Source: Tamarix chinensis
Lineage: Eukaryota > Streptophyta > Magnoliopsida > Caryophyllales > Tamaricaceae
NCBI GenBank assembly: GCA_030549775.1
Contig: CM060173.1
Location: 40,186,610 to 40,250,609 of the forward strand
DNA length: 64,000 bases
Direction of reading: 5' to 3'
The notes beneath the pieces were generated by a model that was not told where the DNA came from, ran no database searches, and saw nothing but the letters and a program-made list of their open reading frames with translations. Below are positions 1 through 11,170 of the stretch, one piece after another. Position numbers and translations under genes: made by a program. Position 1 is the stretch's first letter. Each line of letters begins with the position of its first letter.

Positions 1-301
1 AATATTATTTGGTAGATGTATTTAACTTGATACCTTTTGGACTCTTGATCTATGCTATCCCCTTCTTTTATATTTTGTGTATTGTAACTTAGAGTTAAAA
101 TCCAAACTTATTGTTGCATTATAAATGTTTCTTTTGATTCTAGCTTCCTTGTGTCACTCTAATTATTTTATTCTTGTGATTGAGGTAAGGATGGTTGAAT
201 AAACTAGACTTATGTCAATTACAGCAGTAACCCCTACTATTTTAATTCTTTATTTCTGCTGCAAAATAAAATCATTCAATAGTAAAAATCAGGGTGTTAC
301 A
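1..301 (-). mobile_element. LTR terminal remnant, left-truncated by the window
   Basis: The segment ends in AGGGTGTTACA, the inverse of the TGTAACACCC start shared by the long LTRs of this window. The order of weak similarities before that end (a 'tcaattacagcagtaacccc' stretch, then an AT-rich run) matches the last 150 bases of the LTR ending at 28,225. The strand is set by that comparison and by the intact LTRs to the right. Only the terminal part is inside the window, and no coding sequence is attached to it. Confidence 0.5.
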
Positions 302-1430
302 CAATTCCTCTAAGATACCTAGGTTAATAAATGACTCAAACAAAGTAAATTTAACTAATCAATTGTCAATGATATATGATGATAAAAAAAATCAATGAAT
401 AAGGTTTAAATTTGCATCAGAACAAAAAAAGTTAACTTTTCATTATTATAAGAAAATAACTTATCTCTACTTAATGCATATTACCACCGTCAGCTAGCTT
501 TTCAAAATCAATGGCCTTTACAAAAATATATCCACTTGGAACTCAGTGGTGTTTGCTGTGAATTAAAGATAATTGGGAGCTACAAAAAAAAAAACAGTCT
601 TCCTTATAAGAATATATATTCTATGACATTAAGGATACCAAGATACAACCCATACCATACAAGTCCCTTCTCATAGATGCTACCGGATGTAAATTTTAAT
701 AAGTTAACCATTAGAGCTAAAATAAATTATGAAAAAAAAATCAAGGATGTTACAAAAATATACATAATTACATGCCCATTATTATAAGAAGAAACCTCAC
801 CTCTACACAATGAGTATTATCACCACTAGCTAGATTTTTAAAATCAATTGGAGAAGCCTACAGATTCGGGAGAACACAATTAAGAGCAAAGAGCAAGAAA
901 ATAGAGATTTACAGGGATAGGTAAGAAGAACTAGAATATAAAAGTATGAAAGAGAGAGAAATAGAAAGATAAATAGAACCGATAGATATCATTCATTTGA
1001 GATGGATATAATGATATAATATTGCAAATCACCTCACAACATTTTGTGAGAGAAATATTAAAGAAAACGACACATTTTTTCCCTCGATCCCCAAATTTAG
1101 AGGCCAATTCCTCTATTTATATGAGCTAAGGATCCCTTTGTTTGATAGATGTGATGATTACATATTTTTAAAAGTATGTGTCTAACCTAATAAATACATC
1201 TTTTGAATACGAATGCACTGAAAGTAGATTTGGTTCCAAGCCTAACTATTAAATTTAAAAAATTAGAGCTAGGTAAAGGGAACCAAAAGAATATTTTTTT
1301 ATCTTTTAAAGTTAACAGATTTTTTGTCCTTTTATTTTTTTACTTTTCGTTGCTATAGTGATTTCCTTTTTCCCGTTTCTTGATAGATGTGTCCTTGTGG
1401 GGCTGCCTTTAGTTTTGTTTTCTTATTTTT
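302..1430. other. Gene-free AT-rich stretch with a degenerate direct repeat
   Basis: No coding similarity was found on either strand. Two degraded copies of a block of about 75 bases lie at roughly 440-515 and 778-850; both contain a run like 'ttattataagaa', then 'cctctac', 'attatcacca' and 'agctag', with an offset near 335 bases. The right half could be the intergenic region of the pararetrovirus that starts at about 1,430 on the minus strand. Confidence 0.4.
1106..1130 (-). promoter_or_regulatory. Possible TATA box of the pararetroviral intergenic region
   Basis: On the minus strand this reads ATATAAATAGAGG followed by a GGCC-containing stretch. It lies just beyond the end of the second viral reading region. 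In Caulimoviridae the pregenomic RNA promoter sits in the intergenic region downstream of the last ORF, so the place fits. The motif alone is common in AT-rich plant DNA, so this is a weak call. Confidence 0.25.
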
Positions 1431-1432
1431 TC

Positions 1433-2880
1433 CTATCTTGTTGTTGGCTTATGCGTCTTTGTGAGGCCTTCTTCTACCCTATTTTGAGGTATGATACTTG
1501 CATAGAGAGTTTGAGGAATAATGGGCAGTATTCTGAAATAGTCATGTTCATTCTCGTCATCATAGTCAGGGGAGTCTGATGAAGATGGTGATTGGTTTTG
1601 TTTTATAGAAGGTTTGATTGAGGATAGTAAAGTACTCTTCCTTAGTTTTGGATGCAATAAGTTGTGCTACTATGATGGATTTTTGAGCCAGGAATTGAGT
1701 ATGTGAGGGGCTCAAAGGAATTTGGGAGATTGGTTTTACAACTTTTTGGGTTTTCGCTGATTTTTGGACTAATGGTTTTGAGATTTTTTCAAAGGCTTGA
1801 AACTCGTTCCACCATTTAATTTTAAATGGGTGAATAAGTGTTAGGATAATGTCAATATCATGTTGTTCAATTGTCGAAGAAAATACCCAAGGACACAAGA
1901 AAAATCTACAAAAATAAAAGATATGTAGTAACTATCTATCTTTCGAAGAAGGACAAGAAATGGTTTTGAAGGTATCTAATGCTTCAAATACTCGAGGTGG
2001 TGGGATAGTAGGAGAGGACCCACAATATTTCACATTTGATAAACTAAATAGGTACATCAGATTGTGAAATTTGTTTTGAAGAAAATTAACCATGAATGAC
2101 CCTTCTTGCTATTTCGGGTATAAAAGGTATTATACCAGGCCTACTTATAGTCCCAATAGTTATAGATGAGGGTGAAATTTAGGAAAGTTTTGTGGGAGTC
2201 TAGGATCCATTTTGGTGATTCGAGGGCCTTGTCCCATTCCATAAGGAGGTGGATTTTTTGGATTTTATAGGTCGAATAGGCTATTTCATTTTGTGTGTCA
2301 TGGTGGATAAAATGTTTGAATGGTGCAGAGCAGTTATGTTCTAGAATGGCCATGTAGTATGGCGCTAGTTTTGAAATTTCCTATGGTTTGAAGAACCATC
2401 AAGAAATTTTTTTTGCATAGATAAAAAAGGATCATGGTAATGAAATCCATCTTCAAAATTAGTAATAATATGAAAATGGGGTTTCATGAAATATTTAGAA
2501 GGTTTTTGAAAATCCTTTTGTTTTTGAACAATTTTCTTTGATGAAAGGTTTGGAAATATTATTAAATTTAATGAACATAGTTTTGAAATTAGATTTTGAG
2601 AGGGGTTTTTAAGGAATATCCCTCCTCTATTTTTAAAATATTTTGAGAAGGGTTTTTTTTAGATGAAAAACCCTTTGCCTAGAGATGGAATGTTTTGCAT
2701 CAGTTGCTGAAGCGTTGTAAAAGCTTTAGGGAATTTTGATAGGGTATCTACCCATATTTAAGCATCATTATGTTTGCTAGTATGATGGTTTTGTGAGGAA
2801 GATGCTTCATCTTTAAGTGTTCCCTCATACCATGATTTGATCAGGTTTTGAGGTGGCTTATAAGATGGATTGCTTACCCT
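1433..2880 (-). pseudogene. Endogenous pararetrovirus, second ORF-like region (decayed)
   Basis: Three overlapping open stretches on the minus strand (2,353-2,141; 1,898-1,566; 1,657-1,433) read in series with frameshifts. They are linked in order and strand to the RNase H end just upstream (2,880-2,997), so they continue the same virus copy. Visible traits are a Trp/His-rich middle part, a stretch LSPSHTQFLAQKS, then an acidic Ser-rich tail with SPSSSDSPDYDDENEHD. Florendovirus-type genomes carry a second ORF of unknown function after the RT-RNase H ORF; I assign this region to it by position and composition. At least two frameshifts and internal stops make it non-functional. The function of the protein is not known. 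Confidence 0.6.
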
Positions 2881-2997
2881 TCTTATTTAGTGCTATGCCG
2901 TAGTTTTGCCCGGAGCAATTCTCTTGTTAGAAAATTTTTTATGTAGTTTAATTCTCCTTTTATGTATTCTATGTCAAAATTTAAAGTAGAGAGAATG
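2881..2997 (-). pseudogene. Endogenous pararetrovirus RNase H, C-terminal fragment
   Basis: On the minus strand this codes for the tail of a pararetroviral RNase H: a stretch NFDIEYIKGE is visible and a stop follows about 30 codons later. It is the direct continuation of the RNase H fragment that ends at 9,386 on the other side of the inserted gypsy element: removing 2,998-9,380 and one copy of the 5-base duplication leaves the reading frame in register. The intact domain would act in plus-strand priming and removal of template RNA during reverse transcription. This copy is dead. Confidence 0.75.
2993..2997. repeat. Target site duplication GAATG, left copy
   Basis: GAATG at 2,993-2,997 is repeated at 9,381-9,385, directly outside the two LTR ends of the gypsy element. 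Both copies are part of the viral RNase H coding sequence. Confidence 0.75.
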
Positions 2998-4017
2998 TGT
3001 TGTATATTTTCATGACACTCAAAATATACAAGCTAGGTTTCATTTTAGGCAACTTAGTTTAGTTAAGGATATAGTCACACCACCTCCATGAAGTAAGTTC
3101 CTAAGGTCACCACTCAACTTGACAAAGTTGAATTAGCAAAGGATACTATCAATTAGCTTTCTAAAATCTAAGAAAACTAAAGAAAAGTTAGGTTAAACAC
3201 AAGGTTATTTCGGTTTGGTATAACCTCCCCTTTTCTTTCCTTGCATAAATCCATATTTATAGCATTACAAGACTATTACAAACTAATTTTTTTTCAGATA
3301 CTAGTTAATAAAACATGTCTCACTAACTCTTAAAACATGTGTCAAAAAATAAAAATAAAAACTAAGAAAGAATAACACATGGAATTAAGTCTAGGTGCTT
3401 AGTTAGCTTAGTCTTCCCAATTTCTTGCTTGTAGGCATCCACTAGGCTGGTTGTTGCACCAATTTTGGAGCTGAATTTAACTTCAAAACTCATGGGAGAA
3501 GTGGGTGAACATTGAGAGCTAAGCGACCATTGATGGGCAGCTCCACTTCCATCATTTTCTCCACCTTCTTCCTACTTTCACACCATTTTTATTTGTTGGC
3601 AAGATTTTCTTGTTCCATAATTACATCCACATTCTTATTGAGTTTGACCCACTATCCTAAGCTTATGAAAACATTTTTTAACTAAGTACATGGTTTGAAA
3701 ATTATATTACATGATCCTTATTATAAAGGATATGAAAATAGCTTATAAACCAAGCTAAACCATACAATTGAAATCTAGAAAACTACAATCTTAGGAAAAT
3801 AACATGAAATGATGACACAAAATTAAAATAAAGACTTAAAGACTCTATGGGAAAAAATTTACTGAAATTCTGAAATTAACTTAAGACTAAATTAAAAAAA
3901 GAACTCATCCCACTAATTAGAATTGTGAACTTCATCTCATGGACACATTCACCAACTAGAGCCATGAGCTTCGGGTCCTTTGTCATAGCCATTAGTTGAG
4001 CCACGTTGCCATCATCA
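2998..4017 (-). repeat. 3' LTR of the CRM-like element
   Basis: Direct repeat of 8,368-9,380. On the plus strand it starts TGTTGTATAT and ends near CCATCATCA; on the minus strand this gives TGATGATGG...ACAACA. The two copies share long stretches with scattered substitutions and small indels. The first 140 bases or so on the minus strand (4,017-3,876) are also coding: the integrase frame continues through them to a stop. Confidence 0.8.
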
Positions 4018-5303
4018 TTCTCTTCTTGAGAGAAGTTTGGCATCAAACTTGGAAGCTTTACCTCTTCTTCATAGAATGGGCTAAGGTTAGCCACATTAAA
4101 GGTTGTTGAAACACCAAAATCATTGGGAAGTTCAATCTTATAAGCATTGTTGTTGACTGTTTTGAGCATCTTGAATGGACCATCTAACCTTAGGCTAACC
4201 TTATAATGCCTCTTTGTGGGGAAATGTTACTTCCTTAGATGCACCCAAACTAAATCTTCGGGCTAGAATTGCATATCTTTCTTTATCTTATCCATCCTTA
4301 GCCTGAGTTTTTCTTTAGCTTTGACTATCCTCTCATGAACTAACTCATGAAGCTTGTTAATTTCCTTAGATTATTCTTCTGCCTCCTTCCTGAACTTATT
4401 ATGGATGGGGAGTGGGGCTAAGTCAAGTGGAGTATATTAGTTGCACCCATACATGATTTCAAATGGAATAAGACCCGTGACCTTATGTGGGACCCTCTTA
4501 TAGGCAAACTTAGCGTAGGGTAGCATTACTTCACATTACCTTGGACTCTTAGTGGATAAGGCCCTTAGCAATGCGCCCAAAGTCTTATTAGTCACCTTAG
4601 TTTGACCATCGGTTTGGGTGTGGTTGGAAGTACTAAACTTGAGCTTGGTTCCCATCTTCTTCCACAAAGTTATCTAAAAGTGGCTAAGGAACTTAGTGAC
4701 TTTGTCACTAACCTTGTTCCTTGGCACAACATGTAAATGAACCACCTCCATGAAGTATAAAAGCACATTTTGCACAGCATCATTGGTGGTATGGCATGTA
4801 ACAACATGAGCCATTTTTTAAAATTGTTCCACCATCACCATGATTACATCTTTGTTCTTTTGGGTTCTTAGCAACACTATGATGAAATCAAGGCTAACAT
4901 CTTCCTATGGTGCTTTTGGGGTTGGCAATAGAATGAAAAGGCCTTGAGTGAGAGCATGTCCCTTAGCCTTTTGAAAAATGATGCACCTCTTGACCACGTA
5001 CTCTACATCATTAATTAGCCTTAGCTAATTAAAGTATTCAGCCACTAATGCCATGGTCTTCTCTATCCCAAAATATCTATACAATCCTCCTTCATGGAAC
5101 TCCTTGATGAGGGCTTCACACACACTATGCTTGGACACATATAGCTTGTTGTTTTTAAAGAGGAAACAATCAAACATGTTTTGTTCTCCATGGGCATGAA
5201 CTTGACATTGATTATAAAGCTCTCCAAAATTAAGATCATCTTTGTAGTTATCTTTCAAAACTTCTAATCCAATAACATGATTTTTTAAAGATCCTAATAA
5301 CAT
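3876..5303 (-). pseudogene. Integrase region of the CRM-like element (decayed)
   Basis: The open part at 5,303-5,025 holds the end of the RNase H linker and the start of the integrase zinc-binding domain: the LYVSKHSVCEALIKEFHEGG stretch is the usual lead-in, with the metal-binding His in the FHEGGLYRYFG part. Coding similarity continues through 4,900-4,200 with stops. The last open part, 4,169-3,876 (97 codons), carries FNVANLSPFYEEE, the conserved end of chromovirus integrases, and an acidic SQEENDDG tail, then runs into the LTR. The intact protein would insert the cDNA into chromatin; in CRM elements the C-terminus is thought to guide targeting. Stops and frameshifts make it inactive. Confidence 0.7.
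4018..4035 (-). other. Polypurine tract of the CRM-like element
   Basis: On the minus strand AAGAAGAGAA lies directly before the TGATG start of the 3' LTR, where plus-strand DNA synthesis would be primed. It also lies inside the coding sequence, in the SQEEN part of the integrase tail. Confidence 0.5.
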
Positions 5304-6600
5304 ATACCTGCGTGAAAGAGCATCTTCCCCTTTGTTTATTTTGCTAGATTTGTGCTTGATTACAAAATGGAATGCTTGTAAATATTCAACCCATTTGGCA
5401 TGGTAGGTTTGTAATTTTTGCTAGTTATGAAGATATTTATGTGCTTCATGATTTGAATGTAAAATGAACTCCTTTGCAATGAGATAATGCCACCAATTAT
5501 CTAAAGCTCTAACAAGGGCATAAAATTCCTTGTCATATGTGAAATATTTATGCTTAGCCTCATTAAGTTTCTAACTAAAATAAGCTATAGGATGGACATT
5601 TTGATAGAGGGAAAACCATATCCCAACTCCAGATGCATCACATTCCACTTCAAAAACAACATTAAAGCTAGGCAAATTAAGAATGGGAGCTATAGTCAAA
5701 TGTGCCATTACCTCTTCAAATGCTTGTTGTACTTGGGAATTTTAGTCAAACATTTTTAGCTTGGTTAATTTTGTAATGGGGTCCATAAGTGTGCTAAAAT
5801 CCTTCACAAATCTCCTATAAAATAATGCTAAACCATGGAAACATTGAATCTATTGTGTGAAAATAGGTATTAGCCATCCAGAGATTGCTTTAACCTTCTT
5901 TTCATCAACTTTAATCCCTTTACTTGAGACCATGAACCCTAAAAATGCCACTTTTTTAGTGAAGAAATGACACTTTTAAAAGTTCCCATACAACTTCTCT
6001 CAATCAAGAACATCAAACACTTACTGGAGATACTTTACATGTTCTTCTTTAGTTTTTCTATAAACCACAAAATACATGTCATCAAACTACATGACCACAA
6101 ATCTGCCTAAAAAATAACTTTAATGTCTATTTCATAAGCCTCATGAATGTACTTGGAGCATCAGATAAATCAAAGGGCATAACCAACCATTCATATGGCC
6201 CTTGGTTTTAAAAGTAGTCTTCCATTCATCTCATTCATAAATACGTATCTTATGGTAAGCACTTCTTAGGTTAATTTTTGAAAAGACCTTAGAACCATGT
6301 AAACCATCCAAAAGATCATTTAACCTAGGGATAGGAAAATGATACTTAATGGTGATTTGTTTATGGCCTTACTATCCACACATATACACCATTCACCATT
6401 TTTCTTTGGCACAAGTAGAGTAAGTACTGCACATGGACTTAATAACTCCCTAATCAACCCTTTGGACTTCTAATCTTCCAACTACCTTCTTATTTCTTCA
6501 GCTTATCTTGGACCGATTCTTTAGGATGGTTTGTTGGGCAGTATACCACTGGGAATGAAGTTAATTTTATACTGAATATCATGCTTTGGGGATAAGCCTG
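5304..6600 (-). pseudogene. Reverse transcriptase-RNase H of the CRM-like element (decayed)
   Basis: Coding similarity without an open frame of useful length. Near 6,430-6,370 the minus strand reads [10 protein letters not shown] and then a CVDS step, the conserved first RT blocks. Further down (about 6,080-5,900 and 5,600-5,350) come weaker matches to the palm, thumb and RNase H regions. Many stops interrupt it. The enzyme would copy element RNA into cDNA in the cytoplasmic particle. The boundaries are approximate. Confidence 0.6.
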
Positions 6601-7130
6601 GGGATAATTCTTCTAGAAATACACGAGCATATTGTTTGAGTAAGAGTGTAAGCAATGGATGGTTTGGAGTTTCTTGTGAGATGTGTTTGTGTATTCATGG
6701 TGAGCTGATTTTATGAAAATGGTGAGAGATGTGGGTTTCTTTTTGGTCATAGATGGTTTTTCTTGACGTTTTGGAATTAATGGAGTGTGGATAATTTTTC
6801 TATGATTTTTAACAAAGGAATATGTATTTCTATACCCATGATGCATAATTTTATAGTCAAACATCCTTGTTCTTCCAAGTAAAACATGACATGCATCCAT
6901 TAGTATAACATCATACAATAATTCTTCTTCATACTCATTTCCAATACTAAAGGATAATAAAACATAAGAAGAAACATGAATTCCTCATCCTTCATTTAAC
7001 CACTGAATCATGTATGCAGTGAGATGTGGTATGGTATCCAATTTAAGTTTTATGACCAAGGTTTCTGATGCCAGGTTTGTACAACTTCCTCTATCAATAA
7101 TCAACAAACAAATCTTCCCTTCAATGATAC
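6601..7130 (-). pseudogene. Aspartic protease region of the CRM-like element (decayed)
   Basis: The catalytic neighbourhood reads LIDRGSCTNLAS on the minus strand near 7,110-7,070, where the family has D-[GS]-G; the middle residue is Arg here, which would disturb the active site. Downstream, the open part 6,918-6,613 carries the substrate-flap end MDACHVLLGR and HGYRNTYSF. The protein would cut the Gag-Pol polyprotein. At least one stop and one frame change separate the two parts. Confidence 0.65.
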
Positions 7131-7329
7131 ATTTTGTGTGAAAGAGTGCCTCCCATTGCAATTTCTCTTCTTACGCATCCATGCATCCCAAAGATCTTCA
7201 TACCACAAGATATTCTCCTTCATCGGGGCCAATGTATCTCTGGTCCTTTTTTCCTTCTTCCCCATATTCTTCCTCTTCTTCTTGGCTTACCACTTCTTCT
7301 TTAAAATCCTCAAACTCAGCAAAATGCAC

Positions 7330-8290
7330 AATGTTTTTGTTAGGGCATTCAGAAGCTATGTGCTTTAGGCCTTCACAATAAAAACATCTTCTCAGGGCTT
7401 TATTTTGGGTAGGGTTGGTTTCTAGTTTTTGAGATGGTTTTTGGTTTTATAATTGGTTTGAATTTGGTGGGGTTTGAGTAGGCTTTACGTAGGGGCTTGG
7501 CTTAGCAAAGGTTCGTGGACATCCCATTTGCCTTTGCCCTTTTGTTGATTCTCAACCTTGTGGGCTAGTAAAATGAGCTCTTCTAGTGTGGAGTATGTGT
7601 GAAGCTTAGCTACATTAGAAATCTTGGGATCAAACCTCCCAAAAAGTGTACTAATGTTGTTGGTTCATCTTCTACTACATAAAATTTCATGGGATAAGCT
7701 TCAAACTCATGGGCATATTCTTCCATAGATTTAGTTCCTTGTTGTAAATGGTGGAACTTGGCAAAGCTTTCTAGCATGTAATACATGGGTAGAAACTTTT
7801 TCTTGAAAATTTTCTTCATTTTCTTCCATGTCTTCACCTTCTCTTTGCCCATACATTCCTTTTTGGTGTATGTTCTGGCCCACCAAGTGAAAATATACTT
7901 ATATAGCTTTGAAGCCACTAGCTTCACCCTTTTATCCTCTAGGATTTGTTTGCAATCAAAAACCCATTCAAGTGTGCATCAACATCTAGCCTCCCATCAT
8001 ATTCTAGAACATCAACTTTGATATCATTTGATGGCTTAAAATGATGTGGGTTAGGGTTAGTCAAAGTCCTTCTACCATCAAAGTTTAACAAAATTTCTTG
8101 TTTCTCCTCATCGGAATCCAAAGGTGTGGGAAAATCACCCCTTTAACACCTTATTATGAGGGATAATTCATAGAGTTGGTTCCTCATATACTTTATTTAG
8201 TCTGCCATTTCCCTCCTTTCTTCTTTTACAGCAGCTAAGAGGTCTTACCAGTTATGTGGGTGTACATTAGGAGCATTGCTGGAAGCCATC
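7330..8290 (-). pseudogene. Gag of the CRM-like element (decayed)
   Basis: A possible start ATG is at 8,290 (MASSNAPN). The open part 8,121-7,939 has the stretch KVDVLEYDGRLDVDAHLNGF, the usual N-terminal part of plant gypsy gag. The part 7,927-7,610 holds the retrotransposon gag core with WWARTY, KKIFKKKFLP, LQQGTKSMEEYAHEFE and ETTLVHFLGGL-like residues. A zinc knuckle follows at 7,386-7,345 with Cys, Cys, His and Cys still in place (CFYCEGLKHIASEC). Gag builds the virus-like particle and the knuckle binds element RNA. Stops and frame changes break it into at least three parts. Confidence 0.7.
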
Positions 8291-8352
8291 TTGCTAGTTC
8301 ACATTTTGGATAGTGGTTTTGTGTGGGCATTTTTTTTGGGGAGAAAAAACAC

Positions 8353-8367
8353 AACTTTGATACTAGA
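8353..8367 (-). other. Primer binding site of the CRM-like element (degraded)
   Basis: On the minus strand, directly after the 5' LTR end ACAACA, the sequence reads TCTAGTATCAAAGTTG. It resembles the complement of the 3' end of initiator tRNA-Met (TGGTATCAGAGC) with a few changes. Minus-strand cDNA synthesis would start here. Confidence 0.55.
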
Positions 8368-9380
8368 TGTTGTATATCTGGATGACGCTCGAAATATACA
8401 AGCTAGGTTTCATTTTGGGAAGCTTAGTTTAGTTAAGGATATAGGCACACAACCTTAATAAAATAAGTTCCAAAGGTCACCAATCAAATTGTTGAAGTTG
8501 AATTAGCAAGGGGAACTCTCAATTAGCTTTCTAAAATCTAATAAAAATAATGAAAAATTAAGTTAAACACAAGGTTATTTTGGTTAGTAATAATCTCCCC
8601 TTTTCCTTCATTGTATTGATCCATATTTGTAGCATTACAAGACTATTACAAACTAATTTTTTTAGAAACTAGTTAATAAAACTTGCCCCACTAACTCCTA
8701 AAATGTGTCTAAAAAAAAAATTAAAACTAAGAAAGACCAATGCATGGAATCTAGTTAAGGTCCATGGTCAGCTTGGCCTTCCAAATTCCTTGCTTTTAGG
8801 CATCCACTAGGCTGGTTGTTTCACTAATTTTGGAGCTGAATTTAACTTCAAAAATCAAGGGAGAAGTGGGTGAAAGTTGAGGGCTAAGTGACCATTGATG
8901 GCCAGATCCACTTCCACTATTTTCTCCACCTTCTTCCTACTTTCACGCTATTTTTATTTGCCGGCAAGATTATCTTGTTCCATAATTGCATCCACATTCT
9001 TATTCACTTTGACCCACTATCCTAAGATTATTACAACCTTTTTTAGCTAAGTACATGGTTTGAAAATTAAATTACATGATCCCTAGTAAAAAGGAAACAA
9101 AAATAGCTTATAAACCATGCTAAAATATACAACTGAAATATGGAAAACTACTAACTTAAGAAAATAACATGAAAACAATGACATAAATTAAAATAAAGAC
9201 TCAAAGACTCTATTAGACAAAAAATTACTGAAAGTATGAAATCAACTTTAGACTAAGTTCAATAAAGAACTGCGCCCCCTAATTGGAACCATGAACTTGA
9301 ACTCATGGACACATTCACCAGCTAGATCCACGAGCTTTGGGTCCTTTGTCATATCCATTAGTTGACCCATGCCACAATTA
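8368..9380 (-). repeat. 5' LTR of the CRM-like element
   Basis: Direct repeat of 2,998-4,017. It starts TGTTGTATAT on the plus strand and ends ...GCCACAATTA just before the GAATG duplication. Its minus-strand start reads TAATTGTGG where the other LTR has TGATGATGG, so the terminal TG has probably mutated to TA. Confidence 0.78.
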
Positions 9381-9385
9381 GAATG
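9381..9385. repeat. Target site duplication GAATG, right copy
   Basis: Second copy of the 5-base duplication made by the CRM-like element; see 2,993-2,997. Confidence 0.75.
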
Positions 9386-9560
9386 GCTTCCCATATAGAA
9401 AATATTTGTTTGGAATCAATGCTTTGGACATCCATTTTTAGGACTTCTTTTACATATTTCCAATCTATACGAAGGAGGAATTTTTGATTAAGGAGATCAT
9501 ATTGGAACTTTTGTATACAGAGGACAATTGAGAGAATCACTTTTTTGATTGTAGAATAAT
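9386..9560 (-). pseudogene. Endogenous pararetrovirus RNase H, N-terminal part
   Basis: The minus strand reads LNQKFLLRIDWK, then SKQIFSIWEAIL up to the insertion point of the gypsy element. Conserved acidic and aromatic positions of the Caulimoviridae RNase H are recognisable. The domain continues at 2,997 beyond the insertion. The part nearest the RT is interrupted by stops. Confidence 0.72.
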
Positions 9561-10700
9561 TCCTTTGAATGTCATTCTAGTGAGAAGAAATGAATTGAAT
9601 TATTTTCTCTTAATGATTTTTTATTTGTTTTAGTATGCTATTGTAATCAATATCAGAGGCATTAGTTTCAACAATTTTGGGAAGAGATAGGTTAGTAAGG
9701 TGGAGGTAAGGGACTTGTTGAACCTGTCTTTTGATGTGTATGACAACATTAATATGTTTTTATGATCAAGAAGTAGAATTTTTCTTAAGATACTCATGTA
9801 AGGTTATGCTATTTGATTTACATTTAGACAAAAATCTAAAACATAATTTTGACTCCCTAAGAATATTTGTAATTTTCTTTTGTTTAATATCCTATCTATA
9901 AACATAGATGCAACGTCTAAAGACCTTTTTATTAGAGTAATGGTTCCTTAGAAAATGTAATGACCTACGAATCTAATGTATTTTTAAAATAATAAAAATT
10001 TTGACATTGAGACCACTAAACCAATTTTTCTTATGACTAAATCTAATGTCCTAAGATGTTTTGAATGCTGGCCTATGGAGTGAGAAAATATAAGAACATC
10101 ATTAATGTAGATAATGTAAAAATTTGAGTATAGACTAAAAATTTCACTAATAATTTTTGAAATTCAGAAGGAGCAATTTTTAATCCAAAAGGAATTAGGT
10201 TATATTGACATTAACCAAAGGGGACTGTGAAAGTAGTCTTATATCGATCTTTAATTGAGATTTGAATTTGCTAAAATCCTAACTTTAAATCAAAATTTGA
10301 AAAAATTAGGCAGAGTTCAGCTTCTAGAGAATATCCTTTTTATTAAGTATTGGGTATCTAATCCATTTTAATGTAGTGTTTAGAGGTTTATTATTTATGA
10401 TTAGATGAGAAGTTCCTTGTTCAATTTCAAAATTTTTATTAACATAAAAGGTAGCACAGGACCTAGAAGATCTAGACTTGGATATGAGATTTTTATTTTC
10501 TAAGTTGGTAATCTTAGATTGGTAGTGTTTTCCTAAATTAGCATTCATCTAAATTAGCTTATATTTTGTGGGAATATTCTTTTTAGAAAAGGAATCTTCA
10601 TAAGGTAGATATACTATGTGTTGTTTTCTTAACTAGAACGCACTTGGTAGATTTGAATAGGCTTCTTTTTTTATTTAGTTTCATTAATCAAGAATCTTTG
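9561..10700 (-). pseudogene. Endogenous pararetrovirus reverse transcriptase (decayed)
   Basis: The open part 10,548-10,324 carries the first RT blocks: FYVNKNFEIEQGTSHL, NNKPLN and WIRYPI, in the pattern of Caulimoviridae rather than of Ty3/gypsy. The catalytic box lies at about 10,116-10,084 and reads YINDVLIFS; the canonical first Asp of YxDD is Asn, so the palm site is lost. The enzyme would convert pregenomic RNA to the circular DNA genome. The copy is on the same strand and in the same order as the other viral parts. Confidence 0.75.
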
Positions 10701-11069
10701 TTTTAATAAATTTGGATTCAAATTGGTTTTAGATTCTTGTAAGGGTAACATCCCACTTGAGAAAGCATAGATGAGTTTGTTTTCCTTGAATAAGGAGGTT
10801 TATTTGGTTATGGTAAATTGAATTTACTTTGAGGAGAGTAAATTTGTTTTTCCTCTTATGTTGAAGGAGATTCATTTTAGATCAACTTGATATAGGGTAA
10901 TTAAATTTGTGAAAGGAGTTCCTAAGATTACACTATATTGATGTTTAGGGTTACTAGATAAGTTAATTGTATTTGGAATTTATTGCAAAGAACATATGCT
11001 TCTCATTTGTTCTTGATTTTAAGTCTGGAGCTATTAGTTGTAGATAATTTTTTAGATGTTAGGGATAGG

Positions 11070-11170
11070 AATCATTTTGGAATGATGCCATTTTTTATGC
11101 AGTTTAGATCATCACCTATGTTGAAAAGAGCAACAGTGTTGATCTAAAAATTATTAGAAATTTTGACAGT
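11070..11170 (-). pseudogene. Endogenous pararetrovirus aspartic protease active-site region
   Basis: On the minus strand a short stretch reads NIGDDLNCI where pararetroviral proteases have a D-[ST]-G active site; the catalytic Asp has become Asn and Thr has become Ile. It sits between capsid and RT as expected. Flanking sequence (10,700-11,700) is AT-rich with only scattered coding similarity, so I give only the recognisable core. Confidence 0.5.

Larger units (their letters stand above)
2998..9380 (-). mobile_element. Ty3/gypsy chromovirus (CRM-like), complete in outline but decayed, inserted in viral RNase H
   Basis: The element has two direct LTRs of about 1.0 kb, a degraded tRNA-Met type primer binding site next to the 5' LTR, a purine tract next to the 3' LTR, and gag, protease, RT, RNase H and integrase traces in chromovirus order on the minus strand. 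A GAATG duplication flanks it. The protease shows LIDRGSCTNLAS and LLGR...DYKIMHHGYRNTYSF, a form I associate with the CRM (centromeric) clade. The last reading frame runs into the 3' LTR, a trait described for CRM elements. A Reina- or Galadriel-type chromovirus is the alternative. It is younger than the virus copy it interrupts, but all its frames carry stops. Confidence 0.8.

Noticed and set aside
7138..7381. Two plus-strand frames of 66-76 codons, Ser/Phe-rich.
   Set aside because: Antisense to the gag-protease linker and zinc knuckle of the CRM-like element.
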